DNA of 64,000 nucleotides from Neonectria sp. B-13 (GCA_002682825.1 NOKP01000006.1:1488001-1552000); one strand, 5' to 3'; shown: positions 40,577 to 53,212, counted from the first letter of the stretch. Translations and numbers: made by a program. Notes: a model not told the origin generated them from the letters alone.

Positions 40577-43380
40577 TACCTGGTGGGGGGAAGGGAGGGG
40601 ATGAAGATGGAGAGTCTGTACGAGAGTGGGCTCATCAGTGGATGAGAGGATCATCGGGATAAGAAGAAAGGGCTCCACCGGGGGGATCCAATGGCCGGGT
40701 CTGGCTGGGAGTGCAAGTTTCGACCGGCGAGAAAAATCAAGACATTTTTCTTGCGAGCAGAAGCGGGAGAGACGAGGGACGAGGGCCGAGAAGCAACGAG
40801 GCAGCCACGGCGCAACGCTAGGGAGCCCCGTTTGCCTCCGTGCCGTGGGTATGGTTGTCGTTTGCTGGTCGCGGACACCACTTACAACATTCATGGACTG
40901 CACTGCACTGCACTGCACCGTGTACGTGCATCGCCGGTGCAAGCCAAAGGCACGATGACGGAATGGAAAGCGAGGCAGGAGGAACAGCTGACACTAGATA
41001 ACGAACGGGACAGCGGACATGCAACGGGGCAGCAAACAGCGGACAGCGGACAGTGGACAACGGCCGCCCCAGGACGGAAGCGCTGAGAGTTGCGGTGGTG
41101 CGGTGGTGGTGCGGTAGTGGGCCTCCCGCAGCCCGCCCGGGGGGGGAGTAGTAAGGCAACGGCCGAGGCACTCAGCGTCCCGTCGCTAGTGAGTTCATCA
41201 TTCTCATACCTAATCATGATGCAATGCTGGTTCTAGATACAGACGATGTGTAATCCCCTCTAGTTCTGTGGCCTGCCTCCTTCACCCAAGACATTCATTC
41301 CTAAGAGGGTGTGGGCGGGCGGGGACTATTGACTTAAACATCTGGGACTCTAGATGAGATAACACACCCCAAGCACGTACCAGAGACACCGTCAAAGGAG
41401 CAGGATTCAGCCCTAGGAGCAGCCAGAGGCTCAGCTCGGCGGTCGTTCATTTTACCAAAATCTGCAAGTACCCAAGACCTAGGCCACGCGAACAAGACTT
41501 GCTTGGCCCGGCTCCAATCCCAGGGCGATGGCCCAGGGTTCAAGGGGGGGGCTGGCTTTGGTTCTGGGTACTGGGCCGAGAACAAGGGGGGGGGAGGGGG
41601 CCAGACAAGTGGGCATGGATTTCGTGGGTTTGATGAAAGCAAGAATGGGTCTTGTTGGTCTCTGTCTGCTTGCACGGTTGGGAACCATGGAACATGCCAC
41701 GGAGAAACGACTATCCAGAGGACGCTTGGCATCTTGGCGTGTTACACGGAACAGGGGTTGGATCTCAGCTGGACCGGTGAAAGGAATATGACCCAATGAA
41801 AATGGAGGAGTTGAGTGAAACCCCCCGCTAGAATGAAGCGCGTCCGTACTTCCCATGCGCAAGCACTTGCCATCTCGGGAGCATCGATCTCAGCGCTTAG
41901 GACAGGGCAGAACTGCACCTCTTCGCGATGGGCTTGGGCTACTGCGCTGATCACCTCACCAACATTAGATGGAGGCGCAGATGGGGGGCTCGACGATGCG
42001 TGCGCTTCGGGCTTGGCGATGCGTACGAAGCACGCGTTTTGTCAACTGCCGGCCTTTGCATCTGTGACTTGTCTCTTTCTGTCTCTCTCTATCTCCTTGT
42101 TCACATTCAGGTGGTCGTCTGTCTGCTGGCCTGCATTAGTCGATCGATAACCTGAATTTGAATCAACATCTGCGTTGTGTGCCGAGCAACGGATGCCTGC
42201 CTCCTGCTGTTCTCCCTGCGTCATCCCTCCATCTTTCACAGCGCAGTTTGCTGGGCCATGGTCGGCCTCGTCGTCCGCCTCCCCATGCGGGAGGAGACAG
42301 CATGGGTCACGAGTACGAACGCATAGAAAGGTAGATAGAGGTTGGATATGCCTCTGGGACTTTCACAGTGTAGCTTCCAGAACGTGCTGCACTGCCTACT
42401 TGGGTTCCGAGCCCTTCGCTGGGGACCTACCGTAATAGGCTATCTAGAGATACGAAAATAACCTCAACTAACAAGAAGTATCTGCATGTCTCTAACGACG
42501 CCAAGTGCCTGCATTTCCCCCATAAACCGTCCAAACAGAAGAGACAATGGCACGGCATAGAGTAGCAGGTTTATGTTTAAAATAGTGCCCGATGAGAAAC
42601 AGCCCCATCCCTCGGCCGGCCGAACCGAGTCAACCCTCGAGACGTGCCGCTGTCGATCGGGCCCAGTTGCAGCTATCCAGCGCGCTGGGTGGCAGAGGCC
42701 CAGCAACGCAGACAAGGGTCGCGGGCTCAGCCACGGCGGCTGGGGACCAGCTGGGCGCTGCAGAGACGGACGCAGTTGTCGTGGGGCGGAAGGTTAAAGG
42801 GGTGTGCAGGGCTCCGTACGGTAGGCGTAACTTGGGCGTTTGAGACAGACGCCCGGCTTGTATGAGCACACGTGAGAAGAGAGGCCCCTCCCCCCTCTAC
42901 GGTGTGTTGGTCGTGTGTTGGTTGTGAAGTGTCTAAGATGTCTCGCAATTAGGAGTCACCCCTTTGGGACAGGGCCAGTGGGGGCTCTGTCGTTCTGTGG
43001 GTCCTTGGGGGCCAACCGCGCGGGGCGCCGTAGGGCGACGACGGGGCTCTCTGGGAGACAGTGGGGCGGTGGACCCGGGCTTCCCCTGTCAGCTTCCATT
43101 TTCAACAGGGCCTCCCCTAAGAGAGTTGGCAGATCTCGCCGGTTGGGCCCAATCAAGACAGGCGAGAGAGTTCTCCCCCACCACCAACTCAATCCCCCCT
43201 TCCCGTCATCCAGCCTCAGCCTGAAGGGCCCGGCCACGCTACGTAGTGGAGTTGCGAATCGGGGCCGTTCGCTGTTCCGTCCGCCGTCCGCCATCCGCCA
43301 TCGCGGCCGTCCCCCACTTAGACGGATTGGACCACCACTGACGTTGTATCAAGGAGTACGTACACCTGCCAGCTGCCAGC

Positions 43381-43428
43381 CAGAGCGCCTACCAGAGCGC
43401 CTGCCAGAGCGCCTGCCAGAGCGCCTGC
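43381..43428. repeat. 12-bp tandem repeat, four copies
   Basis: The unit cagagcgcctgc (first copy ends in ac) repeats four times, with a decayed fifth (cgaagcacctca). Confidence 0.92.
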
Positions 43429-45565
43429 CGAAGCACCTCACCCCATGGCTTCCAGTGCACATGGCAAGCACCTTCCATGACTTCCAGTGGACTAACACTA
43501 CCAGTTCACCCAGCGCGCCTTCCTCGAACCTGTGGCGGAAACCTGACCTGCCTACATCGCCGCTTCTCCACCACAATAACCACCAGTCGACGTTGGTATA
43601 GAAGCCCTAAATGCCATCACCCCCGTTCATCTACTTTGCTCTGCTGCGCCATGGCATGCCTATCGCCATTAAGGTTGTCAAGTTGTCAATTGCTGCTGTC
43701 ATCGCTGCTGTCATCGCCGTTGAGTCTATGGAACAACGAGGAGGCCGCAGCAGCATGCGGATTGCGGCTGGCCAGCTGCCCGCACATCTGACCATTCCGG
43801 GACATTTGCATCGTCTCGTCTTGTCTCACACGGGTACGTCTACGTCTACACAGTACAGTACAGGACAGTACGGTACGGTACGCTGTTCTACTCCGTTGTC
43901 GTCATCACAACGACGCCGAGGTAAATTGACGGAGCCAGCCAGTGACAACAAGCGACGAGACGACACACGCCTCATGTCTTGCCTCCAGGTGTCAAGTCAA
44001 GGCGTTAGCGCGACTCCTGCGACATCATTATCGTCGTTGTCGTCGTCTTCCACCACCGGTGGGCCACCCTCCTCTCCGCTTCTCTATCTGTCTGCACCTG
44101 TTCGTCCGCGCCTCATCGCCCCCTTCCTGCACTCTCCCACCAACTGTCGGCGCCTATTGCCGCGTCCGTATTGAAGCAATGTGCCTTCATCCACCCTCTG
44201 GCTCTCAGCTCCCCACACAGCCACCGGTATCTTATTATTGTTTCTTCTCCATCTGCGACATGATGGGGTCCCTGGCTAAGGACTGAGAGGCCCGCGACCC
44301 TCCTAACAGGTTGCTGGTGGGCAGTGACGTCAAGTCTTCGCCATGATTGAGGGTGTAGGTACATTCATTCGGTGTCGAGTCCTCGCTGACCTTTTTTTGC
44401 TTCTTCGGGTTCCCATAATCACGTCCACAACTGAATCGCCAATCCCGGGTCCCGGTCGACTGAGTTCCGAGCCACGACAATGTATTCGTAACTGCTTACC
44501 AGCAGGACGTCCGGGTGTGCCAACACCCATCTTTGGCCAAGAGTCCCGAATCTGTCTGCTCGCAACTCGGAGCTCAGGATAAGAAGAACTCGCCAAAGAC
44601 AATGATGTCCTCATATCGAAGAAGAAAAAACTCAACGTATCGGCGGGCATATCTCTGCTAGCCACCACGCGCCGTCAAAATGGAACTACGCCGGCCTCTC
44701 AAGAGTCACCATCTGCAGGCCATACACACCACACACAGTATTAGGCTGCCTCAAGGCAATAAGGAGCCCCAGCCGCGAATTATCGCCTGGCTATCGGCCT
44801 GAGATGCGCCTAGGTATCGGTCTTCATCTATTCGTACCCTGGCCGGCCTCCCCTGGAACGACCGTGGTCCTGGTCCCAAGTGTGCGGGCTCTCGATTCGC
44901 TGATTGCTGGTCAGGGGTTCTTCCTGCATGCATCGATGGAGGAAACAACAACGACTCATCATTCGGTGGCTGGACCCGCCACAAGCAGTCTCCAACCCGA
45001 CCCCCCAGTCGGGAGGTACCATGTACAAAGGATTGAGGCTCTGCGAGGATCCGCGGGGTCCTCGACGGGTAGTAGCTGATTCCCAAGCTCTGGGGACTCG
45101 AGCGAGTCGCGCGGCCGGCAACTTCAGCCACTCACAGTCGAGGTTGAGGGTAAGGTCGACTTACAATAAAGACGTCCATCCGCCTCCATCGACAAGGCAT
45201 CTTCCTGTCTTTCTCTGTCCCCAGCAACCCCTCCCAGAGACTCCTGTCTCTTCCTCAATTCAGCTCTCTTCAACAATTGCTTAACTGTATTCCTCTTTGT
45301 CGTGTGCGCCAGCACTGACTGCCTTGTGCCCCGACCTGCATCCTTCATCCTTCCCCAGGCTAGCACACGTGCTACACTTTCATACCTCGAACCATCCCCC
45401 CATTCTGCTCCTCGGTCCAGACTCGAGGCGGAATACCCTTCTCCAATTGTCCTTCCTCTTCTCTACGTCCCTCAATCGGTCATTTAATGGCCCCGGTCCT
45501 AGACCTTGCCTCTTCAGATTTTCTCCTGATCCCCGTCCGGCCGAAACATTCAACAGTTCGGCACA

Positions 45566-47254
45566 ATGATTTCCAGGATCTCTCCCACGCAGACAAAGAC
45601 CATCGATGGATTGATCAGCGGATACCTCCATCCATTTACGGGCCCTACTGCGGATGATATCCAGCACGGCAACTTTCACGACCGCATTGATCCCAACCTC
45701 GGCACCATGGGTGATGTTCCGATGCAACAATTCCTTCGAGATCCGCACGCGCCCATGTTCAGCGTGCAGACTCCACACCAGCTCCCCCTCCGAGCTGTTC
45801 AACATGACTACATTTCGTTCACACCTGGATCTCAAGGGCGGCACGGCTCCCCCTTCTCACAGCACCAACCCTCTTTGGCCAGCAGCGCCCAGAGTCCTCG
45901 GACAGAGAGCGATATGTTCTACGAAAGTACCCAAGGGCCATCTACCCCTCCTGACATGAAGTCTCCATTTACCCATGTGTATGAGCCATGGGATGGCGAG
46001 CTTCTGACGGGTCTTTCCTTGGCCCCCACCGACGGATGTGTGAAGCCCTCGGATATCCATCCCAGCCAAGTTCACTTCGACGACTTCAACGAAAAGAGTG
46101 ACTCCAGGGAGTTTACCCTTGATCAAGGACTTGGCTTCGATGGCAGCAACCCATCCACCCACTACCAAAGGGTCGATGTCGCCCAGCAACCCTTGCCTCG
46201 CATGTCGAAGCCCGCGAACGGATTTCAACACCGGTCTTCCCTCGATCCTGTCTATCCCGATCCTGAGACCATCGATGAGATAACCGTCTCAGGTGAGGAG
46301 GCCAACATGGATCCCAGGGGTTGTGCCACGGAGGAGCAGGTGTACAACCCGACAACAGCCCGCAGCAAGCCAGCTCGCACTGCCAAGAGCCCCAGCCGCC
46401 GCAGCCGCCAAGGACAACCAGAGTTGCCCACACTCACTAGGAGATCCAAAGTCATGAAGACCACGAGTGCTTCGGACCGCCCCCCCAGTCGAAGGCTTCC
46501 CACATCCACTACGGTCAATTTCTGTCATGAGTGTGAGCTGCATTTCAAAGATGCCGTGGCGCTTCAGAAGCACATCAAGGCCCAGCACAGGCGGCCCTTT
46601 ACCTGTGTTTTCTATTTTGCCGGCTGCAGAGAGGCTTTCGCAAACAAGAATGAGTGGAAGCGGCATGTTCAGGCCCAGCACCTGAACCTCCACTTCTGGC
46701 TATGCACGCATGATGCATGTGGATCGGTCATGGCCCAGGACTGTCAATTCTCAGAGTCTCCCACCCACGGTCGACCCTTTAGGCGCAAGGATTTGTTTAC
46801 GCAACACGTCCGGCGCATGCACCCTACTTCTTCCTCTTCTAGGAAGAACAAGAAGAGCAAGTACGCTGCGCCGGAGCGGGACGATCAGCTCAAGAAGATG
46901 CAAGAAGACGCATTCCGGAAGCGGTGCGAGATGCCAAAGTACATGCGTTGTCCCGCCCCAGGCTGCGATCGTGAGTTTCACGGCGAAGGGACGTGGAACG
47001 ACCGGATGGAGCATGTCGCGCGCCACCTCGAGCGCGCGTCCAACAATGACGAGCCCGCAATACGGTTTGGGGGCCCCGATGACGAGTCGTTGACCGAGTG
47101 GGCGGCAAGCGAGGACGTCAACGTCATCTACAGGGACCAGTTCGAGGACTGGCGGCTTTGCCAACCGCTCAAAAATGCCAAAGTCGACTTGAAGAAGGTG
47201 CCCCGCCGTGCGATGGATGTCGACCAAGACGCAGAGGGAGAGGAGTGCGTCTGA
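45566..47254 (+). CDS. C2H2 zinc-finger protein, probable transcription factor
   Basis: A single exon encodes 562 residues. The first 300 residues are Ser/Pro/Gln/His-rich and disordered, with a basic segment RSKPARTAKSPSRRSRQG. Zinc fingers follow: FCHECELHFKDAVALQKHIK ending AQH, FTCVFYFAGCREAFANKNEW ending H...H, a divergent WLCTHDACGSVMAQDCQF finger with an RRKDLFTQHVRRMH helix, and MRCPAPGCDREFHGEGTWND with HVARH. The C-terminal part (EWAASEDVNVIYRDQFEDWR) looks conserved. Spacing of the first two fingers, with NKNEWKRH in place of the usual linker, matches a common Pezizomycotina C2H2 group. A CT-rich leader precedes the ATG. DNA target and pathway are unknown. Confidence 0.87.
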   Translation: MISRISPTQTKTIDGLISGYLHPFTGPTADDIQHGNFHDRIDPNLGTMGDVPMQQFLRDPHAPMFSVQTPHQLPLRAVQHDYISFTPGSQGRHGSPFSQHQPSLASSAQSPRTESDMFYESTQGPSTPPDMKSPFTHVYEPWDGELLTGLSLAPTDGCVKPSDIHPSQVHFDDFNEKSDSREFTLDQGLGFDGSNPSTHYQRVDVAQQPLPRMSKPANGFQHRSSLDPVYPDPETIDEITVSGEEANMDPRGCATEEQVYNPTTARSKPARTAKSPSRRSRQGQPELPTLTRRSKVMKTTSASDRPPSRRLPTSTTVNFCHECELHFKDAVALQKHIKAQHRRPFTCVFYFAGCREAFANKNEWKRHVQAQHLNLHFWLCTHDACGSVMAQDCQFSESPTHGRPFRRKDLFTQHVRRMHPTSSSSRKNKKSKYAAPERDDQLKKMQEDAFRKRCEMPKYMRCPAPGCDREFHGEGTWNDRMEHVARHLERASNNDEPAIRFGGPDDESLTEWAASEDVNVIYRDQFEDWRLCQPLKNAKVDLKKVPRRAMDVDQDAEGEECV

Positions 47255-48606
47255 GAACAGGGGTTTTCTACGAGCATGGATGCCCTTTGTGGCGGCCGCA
47301 GGGAGATTGCAATTTTGTTCGAGTTTCCATTGTTTGTGAAATATGATGAGCTTGGTATAGGTTGGTGTATGTACCCGCTAATTGTTGGCGTTTTGTTGGT
47401 ACATGATGCCATCGCCTGTGTTCCTCGGGTCTGGATATGGGGATATTGCTGGGTGCCTGTTTTGACTTTATTTCCTTGGGGCTTTTCTTCTTCCTTTTTT
47501 ATCCGTCTCTTGGTCACGGCCATGCATTTAGTTGGCACAGACAGCACCGCCCTTTGAGGCGGCTTCATAGAGGGAATCGCACACATCTGATGTTTTACGA
47601 CTACCCTTGCTCGTAGCAGATCACTCACCATTCCTCCACCGTCCAGTCCCTCCCAGACCGCCTAACCGCTTCGCGCAGAGCCTCACATCACAGAGCCTCA
47701 ACTCACGAGTCCAACTCTCCCTCGCAACATCCACGTCACCCCATTCTCACACCCCTCCGGACGTCCCACATCTTGCGCATGCAGCCGTGCAGCCAGCCAG
47801 TCCGGCTCCAGCTTGAAGCAACATCCACCGCCCCCAAAACACGCACGCAATTTACAAACTCGCAAGTCAGCCCAAACCCGCAGCAGGTCTCGGTTGCCCT
47901 GTTTCCTTGCACTGCCCCCGCTGCCTAGCCATGCAGGCGGATGCAGCGTGCGGGTTGCTGGTCGCCGGTTTGTTGGTTTGTGCGACAAGGGGTGTGTTGG
48001 CAGGGTGGTAGGCAAACTGTAAGGCGCCCGAAGAGGTCCGGGCCTCGCTTCAATCAGAGGAGGCTATTGCAATGGCAGATCGCCTGTCAAAAGGGAAGAT
48101 GCAACGACATGGCCTCATGCGTGAGCTGCAGGGTGGCATTGAGTGGCTGTCCAGGGTAGCCATGCTGCCACGCTACACACATGGGTGAGTGGGTGACTCG
48201 ATGAGTGCTGAATATCCCAATATTGTGGCTTTTCGGTACCGAAGGAACTTGCAGAGACGATCATCCCTTTTTGTTGTAACGTAGAAGTGACTATCTAACC
48301 CGGTGTAATTGAGCCGCATTACGGTGGGCTACACCAACACCAACGATTCGCGTCCGCCCCTGATTTGGTCCGACAGTTCGTCGTCCATGCCACACAAATG
48401 GACCACGCCACCCTTCGAAACAGATATACATCAAGGCACCTCCTCTCCAATGACTAAATAACCCAGTGCTTCTGAGAAGCCATGCTGGCCAGAATCAAAA
48501 GAAGACAAAAGAAGAAAACAAAGACACATCATAGTCAACAGCTGACTAGAGTCGGTTGTGGCTAATCCGTAACTGGGATAAACGTAGAAGAAAATCGTAG
48601 CTGTAA
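47255..48606. other. Convergent intergenic region
   Basis: About 1.35 kb between two converging genes. The AT-rich 3' UTR of the zinc-finger gene extends to about 47500. Nothing else is recognised. Confidence 0.5.
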
Positions 48607-49927
48607 TTATTCCGCGTCTGTTACCTTAAGTTCAGTTAGCTCTTCGTACTTTTGAAATCTTGGAAGGATTGACTTTACCAATTTACCATTCGCTATCGCT
48701 GTCGCCAGTGCCGCCAGACCAGGACCGTCTCTCCCAGAGCCCGCCAGGACTTTGTCCTTACAAAGGGACTTCTGTTCAATCGCAAAATTTTGACATGTGA
48801 CGAACGCAACGAACAACTCACAAGCTTCGGTGCCAAGCGCTTGGTACAACACCTTGGTGTGACCAAACAAATTTGGTGGCTTCCCTCGTACTAACAATCC
48901 GCGCATTTGCCAGTATCTCGCGTTCACAAGTCGCTCAAGGCCACACCCTCAAAGTTTAGGAGGCAACTTGCGCAGATGCATTGGTTACTATGTTGCGTCG
49001 AGCCCTTCGCTGCTGCCTGTTCTTGCACTCCAAGGCATAGCCCGGTTCGGTGGCTTTGCGCCACTCAATCCATGCCTCGTATGCTTGCTGGTCTTTGGCA
49101 TCTGGCATTCGTGGCTTGGGAACAGGACATAGCTGCGAACTGTGTCCTTCTAGGGGTCTCCAAGATGGAGACTGCCCTCCCATGGGAAGTAGGGCGTTAG
49201 GCATGAAAGCGAATGGGTTGATCGCATTCATGTTCAAGGACGGCGGTGTTGATTTTATGGCTGAAAATTCCACAGGTCCTGGAACCATTGCTGGAGCTCC
49301 TTTGCCAAGCCCAAGACTAGGTTGATGGGATTGAGGAAGACCGTAGGGTGGCCCATCAATTGGTGAAAGACGAATGTTAAGAGGCAGCGAAGGGCAGAGA
49401 GGTGGCGCAAATCCAAAAAGAGGACCAAAAGTCGAAGCGGATACATTCGAAAGCCGAGTGTCTCCTAACTCAGTATTCGAAGAACCAGCCGTCCCTCGGC
49501 ACTCAGGTTGGTTAGTGATGACGGGCGATGGTTCGCAAGATGAGGCTGTGTTGATAACTGCTGGATTGGTAGCAGCCCTGTGGATGCTCAAATTCCCCTG
49601 GTAGCCATCACCTTGGTGATCGAAGAGGCCATCGACAGGGTTTCTTGGAAACTTGCTGGCCAAGTCCCCCACTGGCACGGCTTTACTCTGTCCATTGAAA
49701 GAAAGAAACTCCCTTGCTCTTGGATTGAGATGCTTGGTGCCGCTCCCAAGGGAAATACCAGAATCTTGGGAAGTTTCTTTCCCGCGAGTGGCTGCGGTGT
49801 GGATTGAACCGATTGCCGAATCCACGCTGCTTTCCTGGCTTACCTCCCGCATTCTCTTAAGCCCTTGTTCAGCTCCTGGCTGCCTTGGACCCTCTGTAAG
49901 CTGATCAGATTGAGCATGAGGCCCTTC
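48607..49927 (-). pseudogene. 3' part of a conserved unknown gene, separated from its 5' part by one in-frame TAG
   Basis: This continues, in the same frame, the protein read from 50965: only the TAG at 49930-49928 separates them. The segment begins EGPHAQSDQLTEGPRQPGAE and includes SQESSVDSAIGSIH and a conserved-looking core, QQAYEAWIEWRKATEPGYAL then CKNRQQRRARRN. A proposed 55-nt intron (48988-48934, GTAACC...CCTAAAC...GAG) joins it to a final exon, 48933-48607, with RYWQMRGLLVRGKPPNLFG and LYQALGTEACELFVAFVTCQ. The acceptor is not a standard YAG, so that junction is uncertain. Composition and codon use look fully coding on both sides of the TAG. Joined, the gene would span 767 codons plus the terminal stop. 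I call it broken; readthrough, cryptic splicing or sequence error are alternatives. Confidence 0.55.
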
Positions 49928-50965
49928 CTACGGGGCTTTGACAGTCTGTTGAGCTCCCTTTTGCAACTTGTCTAACATTTTCTTGAAAGCTGCATTCTTT
50001 GGCGACGTTGAACCTGAATCTTCGCGACGGGAAGCTTCTGTGATTGGGAATTTAGTGGTGTTTGTCTTACTCCCACGTCGATTGCCGTCGAGGTAAGACA
50101 CCGGGGCATTGGGTGCATTCAACTCGTCGAGCATAGCATACCGAGCCGCTTCTGAAGCATCTTTCGAAAATGGTTGTTCTTGGCGGGATTGACTTTGGAG
50201 CTGACACCTGGAGGACATGTGGTGTATTCTTGGTGGCGTGTCTTCGGTTGCGGCCAGAACAGCGGCCAGCTCTCGTTCTTGTTGGTTACGAGGCACCTTG
50301 CGGGGTGTTTTTCGGAATGGCCGAGTTTCCTTGTCGATGCGTTGAATGTATGCGATGCTGGAAAATGGATCATCGTCCGTGCCACCAGTCAAGCCTCTGG
50401 ATCCCTCTCCAGCACAGAAGGGGACCAGTTCAATGACGCTCATGGGTTTCCCGTTGAATCGATGGTCAGGTAATTCCCTCTGCTTCAAGACACCACAGGG
50501 ACCCCAGTTTCCTGGCTGCGTGGCAGTTTTCCCCATACCCCGGTCTCCCGACATATCTGCTGGTTCGGTATCAGACTCGGAGTCGTCGTGGCTGGACTTC
50601 CAATGACTGGAAGCAATGTGATCCCAGGGCTCAAACCTCCCAAAGCCATGATGACCATTCGAGAATGAATTTGAGCAGAACCTTTCAAGTCCCATCTGTT
50701 GCTTAGGGGCGTTGAAGTCGGAGGTGCTTAGTCCTGATTGGATGGATGTAGAAGATGTGTTATCCTCGCGCCGTCTGCGCCAGTCAGGGTTCGTCATGGC
50801 CTCGATAAACTTGGACGTGGCATGAACTTCGTCGACATGCTCCCTTCTTGAACAAGCTGGTGCAGATTTGGTTTCGTCGAAGGAGTTATCTGCTGATGAG
50901 AGAGAGACGTCGGTTCTTTCGGCACGCGTGGGTAACGGCCGGCCCTTGACGCCAAAGGCTGCCAT
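49928..50965 (-). CDS. 5' part of conserved unknown gene (345 residues before TAG)
   Basis: From the ATG at 50965 the frame runs 345 residues to TAG at 49930. It begins MAAFGVKGRPLPTRAERTDV and has an acidic, Ser-rich low-complexity middle (SSHDDSESDTEPADM), a DPFSSIAYIQRIDKETRPFR block, RNQQERELAAVLAATEDTPP and a helical AAFKKMLDKLQKGAQQTV end. No domain is recognised, and there is no signal peptide or membrane helix. The codons downstream of the TAG continue in frame for another 313 codons, which argues that this is one gene. If the stop is genuine, a truncated protein lacking the conserved C-terminal half would be made. Confidence 0.65.
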   Translation of the reverse strand: MAAFGVKGRPLPTRAERTDVSLSSADNSFDETKSAPACSRREHVDEVHATSKFIEAMTNPDWRRRREDNTSSTSIQSGLSTSDFNAPKQQMGLERFCSNSFSNGHHGFGRFEPWDHIASSHWKSSHDDSESDTEPADMSGDRGMGKTATQPGNWGPCGVLKQRELPDHRFNGKPMSVIELVPFCAGEGSRGLTGGTDDDPFSSIAYIQRIDKETRPFRKTPRKVPRNQQERELAAVLAATEDTPPRIHHMSSRCQLQSQSRQEQPFSKDASEAARYAMLDELNAPNAPVSYLDGNRRGSKTNTTKFPITEASRREDSGSTSPKNAAFKKMLDKLQKGAQQTVKAP

Positions 50966-52288
50966 CTCGAACACTGGTGGGAGTCAGCCTTGTCAGGGAG
51001 CTGGGAGGAAGCAAATTGTGTGAAGATCCTGGGCAGGCAGCTTGAGCTTTCTTTTTTGCTTCACATTGACTCACGAGGCTGTCAATGCGTAAGGTAAACA
51101 ACGCTGGCTGGCTGGTGTGGCGGTGGATCACCGGTCTTATGCCTCCACGCGGATGCTCCTTGGGATGGTCGAGGAGAAGAAGGAGATATTTGCAGGATGA
51201 CACTCAATCCTACCGTGACGTACTTTTCGGGAGTGAATAAAGTCGCTTGTTGAACCGTTTCCTAAGAGTGTCAAGACCATGCTGGTGTTTGGGGATTGCT
51301 CTGGGAACTCACCTGACCAGATGGTCTTGGACCAGAAAACCCTTCAAAGAGCACTCTGAGATCAAAACCAGTCCCTTTGAAATAGTAGAAGGTAGACGAC
51401 GTGTCGATTGGCCAAGTTGTGCTTGTGAAAGAGCAAAGTGACGTGGTTTGGTGGTGGGGGTGAAGCGGCAGAATAACGGACAATGGGCTGAACGCTTTCC
51501 GGGCCCCTTTTGATAGGGAAGATGCCTAATGCTGCGTGTAGCGCAATGAAGATCCAAAAAGGCGGCTCCCTGCCAAAAATGGAGGAGGTATAGTAGTGGG
51601 TGGGTTTCGTTCGGGCGAAGTGCAGGATGATGGATTTGTGAGGTTGACGCCAGTGGTAGGAATGGAAGGGAACGGAAAAGGGGTCTGACGAGCTGCCGGG
51701 GGCCACACCTGCCAGGTGCATGCAGTTGCAGCTAAGAGTTAAGGTAGGAGGCCTGAACGCATACTAGAATGTTCCTTCCCCGTGATGGCCTGCATAATGA
51801 TGAAGAATTTGCTCAGGTGCATTGCGCCTCCGAGTCACAACCTTCAATAAGTTTGTTGGGTTCATTTTCTCTTTCAGCGCGGTAGCCTGCAGGAGGGTCG
51901 CTCAGTAACCAAGTGCTACGTCTAGAGTAAGTCAATGGTCTTTTCAGTGGTGGGAATGTATCGCAGCACAGGGAGGTAGGTGCATGGATGAGGAAAGGCT
52001 CACGCAGCCACCTAAGCATCTATCTACTCAGGCATTTTGAGTACGGCTCGACCAGGAACTGACAAGCTGGAGGGACCACGCGACGACGACGAAGACTTGA
52101 CAAACGATTGCATTCCAGGTATCAAACTAAGGTACTCCAGGCTGAAATACAAGACGATAAACTGTGCCAACCAACCAACCAGCATATCCAATCCAGGCAT
52201 ACCGAATTAACCATAGACCCAGATTTCTCGATGATTCGGCCTATACGTGGCACTCCCACATACCTCCTCCGCCATATCAACCACGACT
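50966..52288. other. Intergenic region, promoter and leader of the unknown gene
   Basis: About 1.3 kb. Minus-strand sequence upstream of the ATG at 50965 has a possible leader intron ending CCACCAG just before it. No gene is supported; short frames are chance. Confidence 0.45.
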
Positions 52289-53163
52289 TTATCCTTGGTA
52301 TTGTTGCCCGCCCATATAGGCGCTGAACGCCCTCTGCGAAACAAGTCAGTCAATCGTACACTTCACGAGAACTTCTGTCACGGATTATCACTCACCGCAT
52401 TCCGAGTTTGCATGTACACAGTTCCAGGACCGGTGAACTTGCACACAAGACCTTCAGCCGAAGCCAGACCCGAGATTATACCACCCGATGCCACTCGCTC
52501 CATGACATACTTGGTGTTCCACGCGATCAGATGACCGTTGTCAACGATGTACTTTTCGCCGTCGACGAGCTAGAAATATTGTCAGCACTCGAGTCTCAAC
52601 CACCAGGACTAGAGGATACTTACGTCCTTGCGAATGATTGCTCCGAAGCTCGAAAGCCACATCAGTCCTGTCCCGCTCATCTTATACACCCAAAGTCCCT
52701 CGCCACTGAACATGGCCTTGCTGAGCGCCTGGCGCTTGGAGTCCTTGATGACACCCTGCGTCGACGCCAGATAGGCGTCGTGGCCGACGGACCACGTCTC
52801 CTTGCCCGTCAGCCGCAGGCTAGTGATATCACCGAGCATGTGCGGACCGAGAAGCAGCTCGCCAGGCCCGGTGAAGGTCGAGTTGGAAATATCACCACCT
52901 GAGATTACCTTCTTCACGCTGAACTTGAGTTGACCCTTAAGCGTTACCGTGGGAGACATGGCAATCATCGCACCGGGCTTGGCGGCAACGGGACAGCCCA
53001 TGGCGAGCTGGATGGTCAGGATAGTGTTGGAGTCACGGTGGCTGATCCTGTAACTGCCGCCATTGAAGACTCCGACATCGTCGTGTGTGGCACTGGCGCC
53101 TGTGAACTGACCAGTCTGCGGGGCTCCAGACCCTGTCATGGAGATGCCTTGTGGCTGTTGCTG

Positions 53164-53212
<49 letters not shown>

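Larger units (their letters stand above)
39444..45565. other. Long intergenic region including an assembly gap
   Basis: About 6.1 kb with no convincing gene. It contains a 29-bp direct duplication, a GTG run, the N gap, a 12-bp array and CAGTA/CGGTA runs near 43850-43885. From about 45180 it is CT-rich and forms the leader of the next zinc-finger gene. Frames up to 228 codons are low complexity or chance. Confidence 0.5.
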
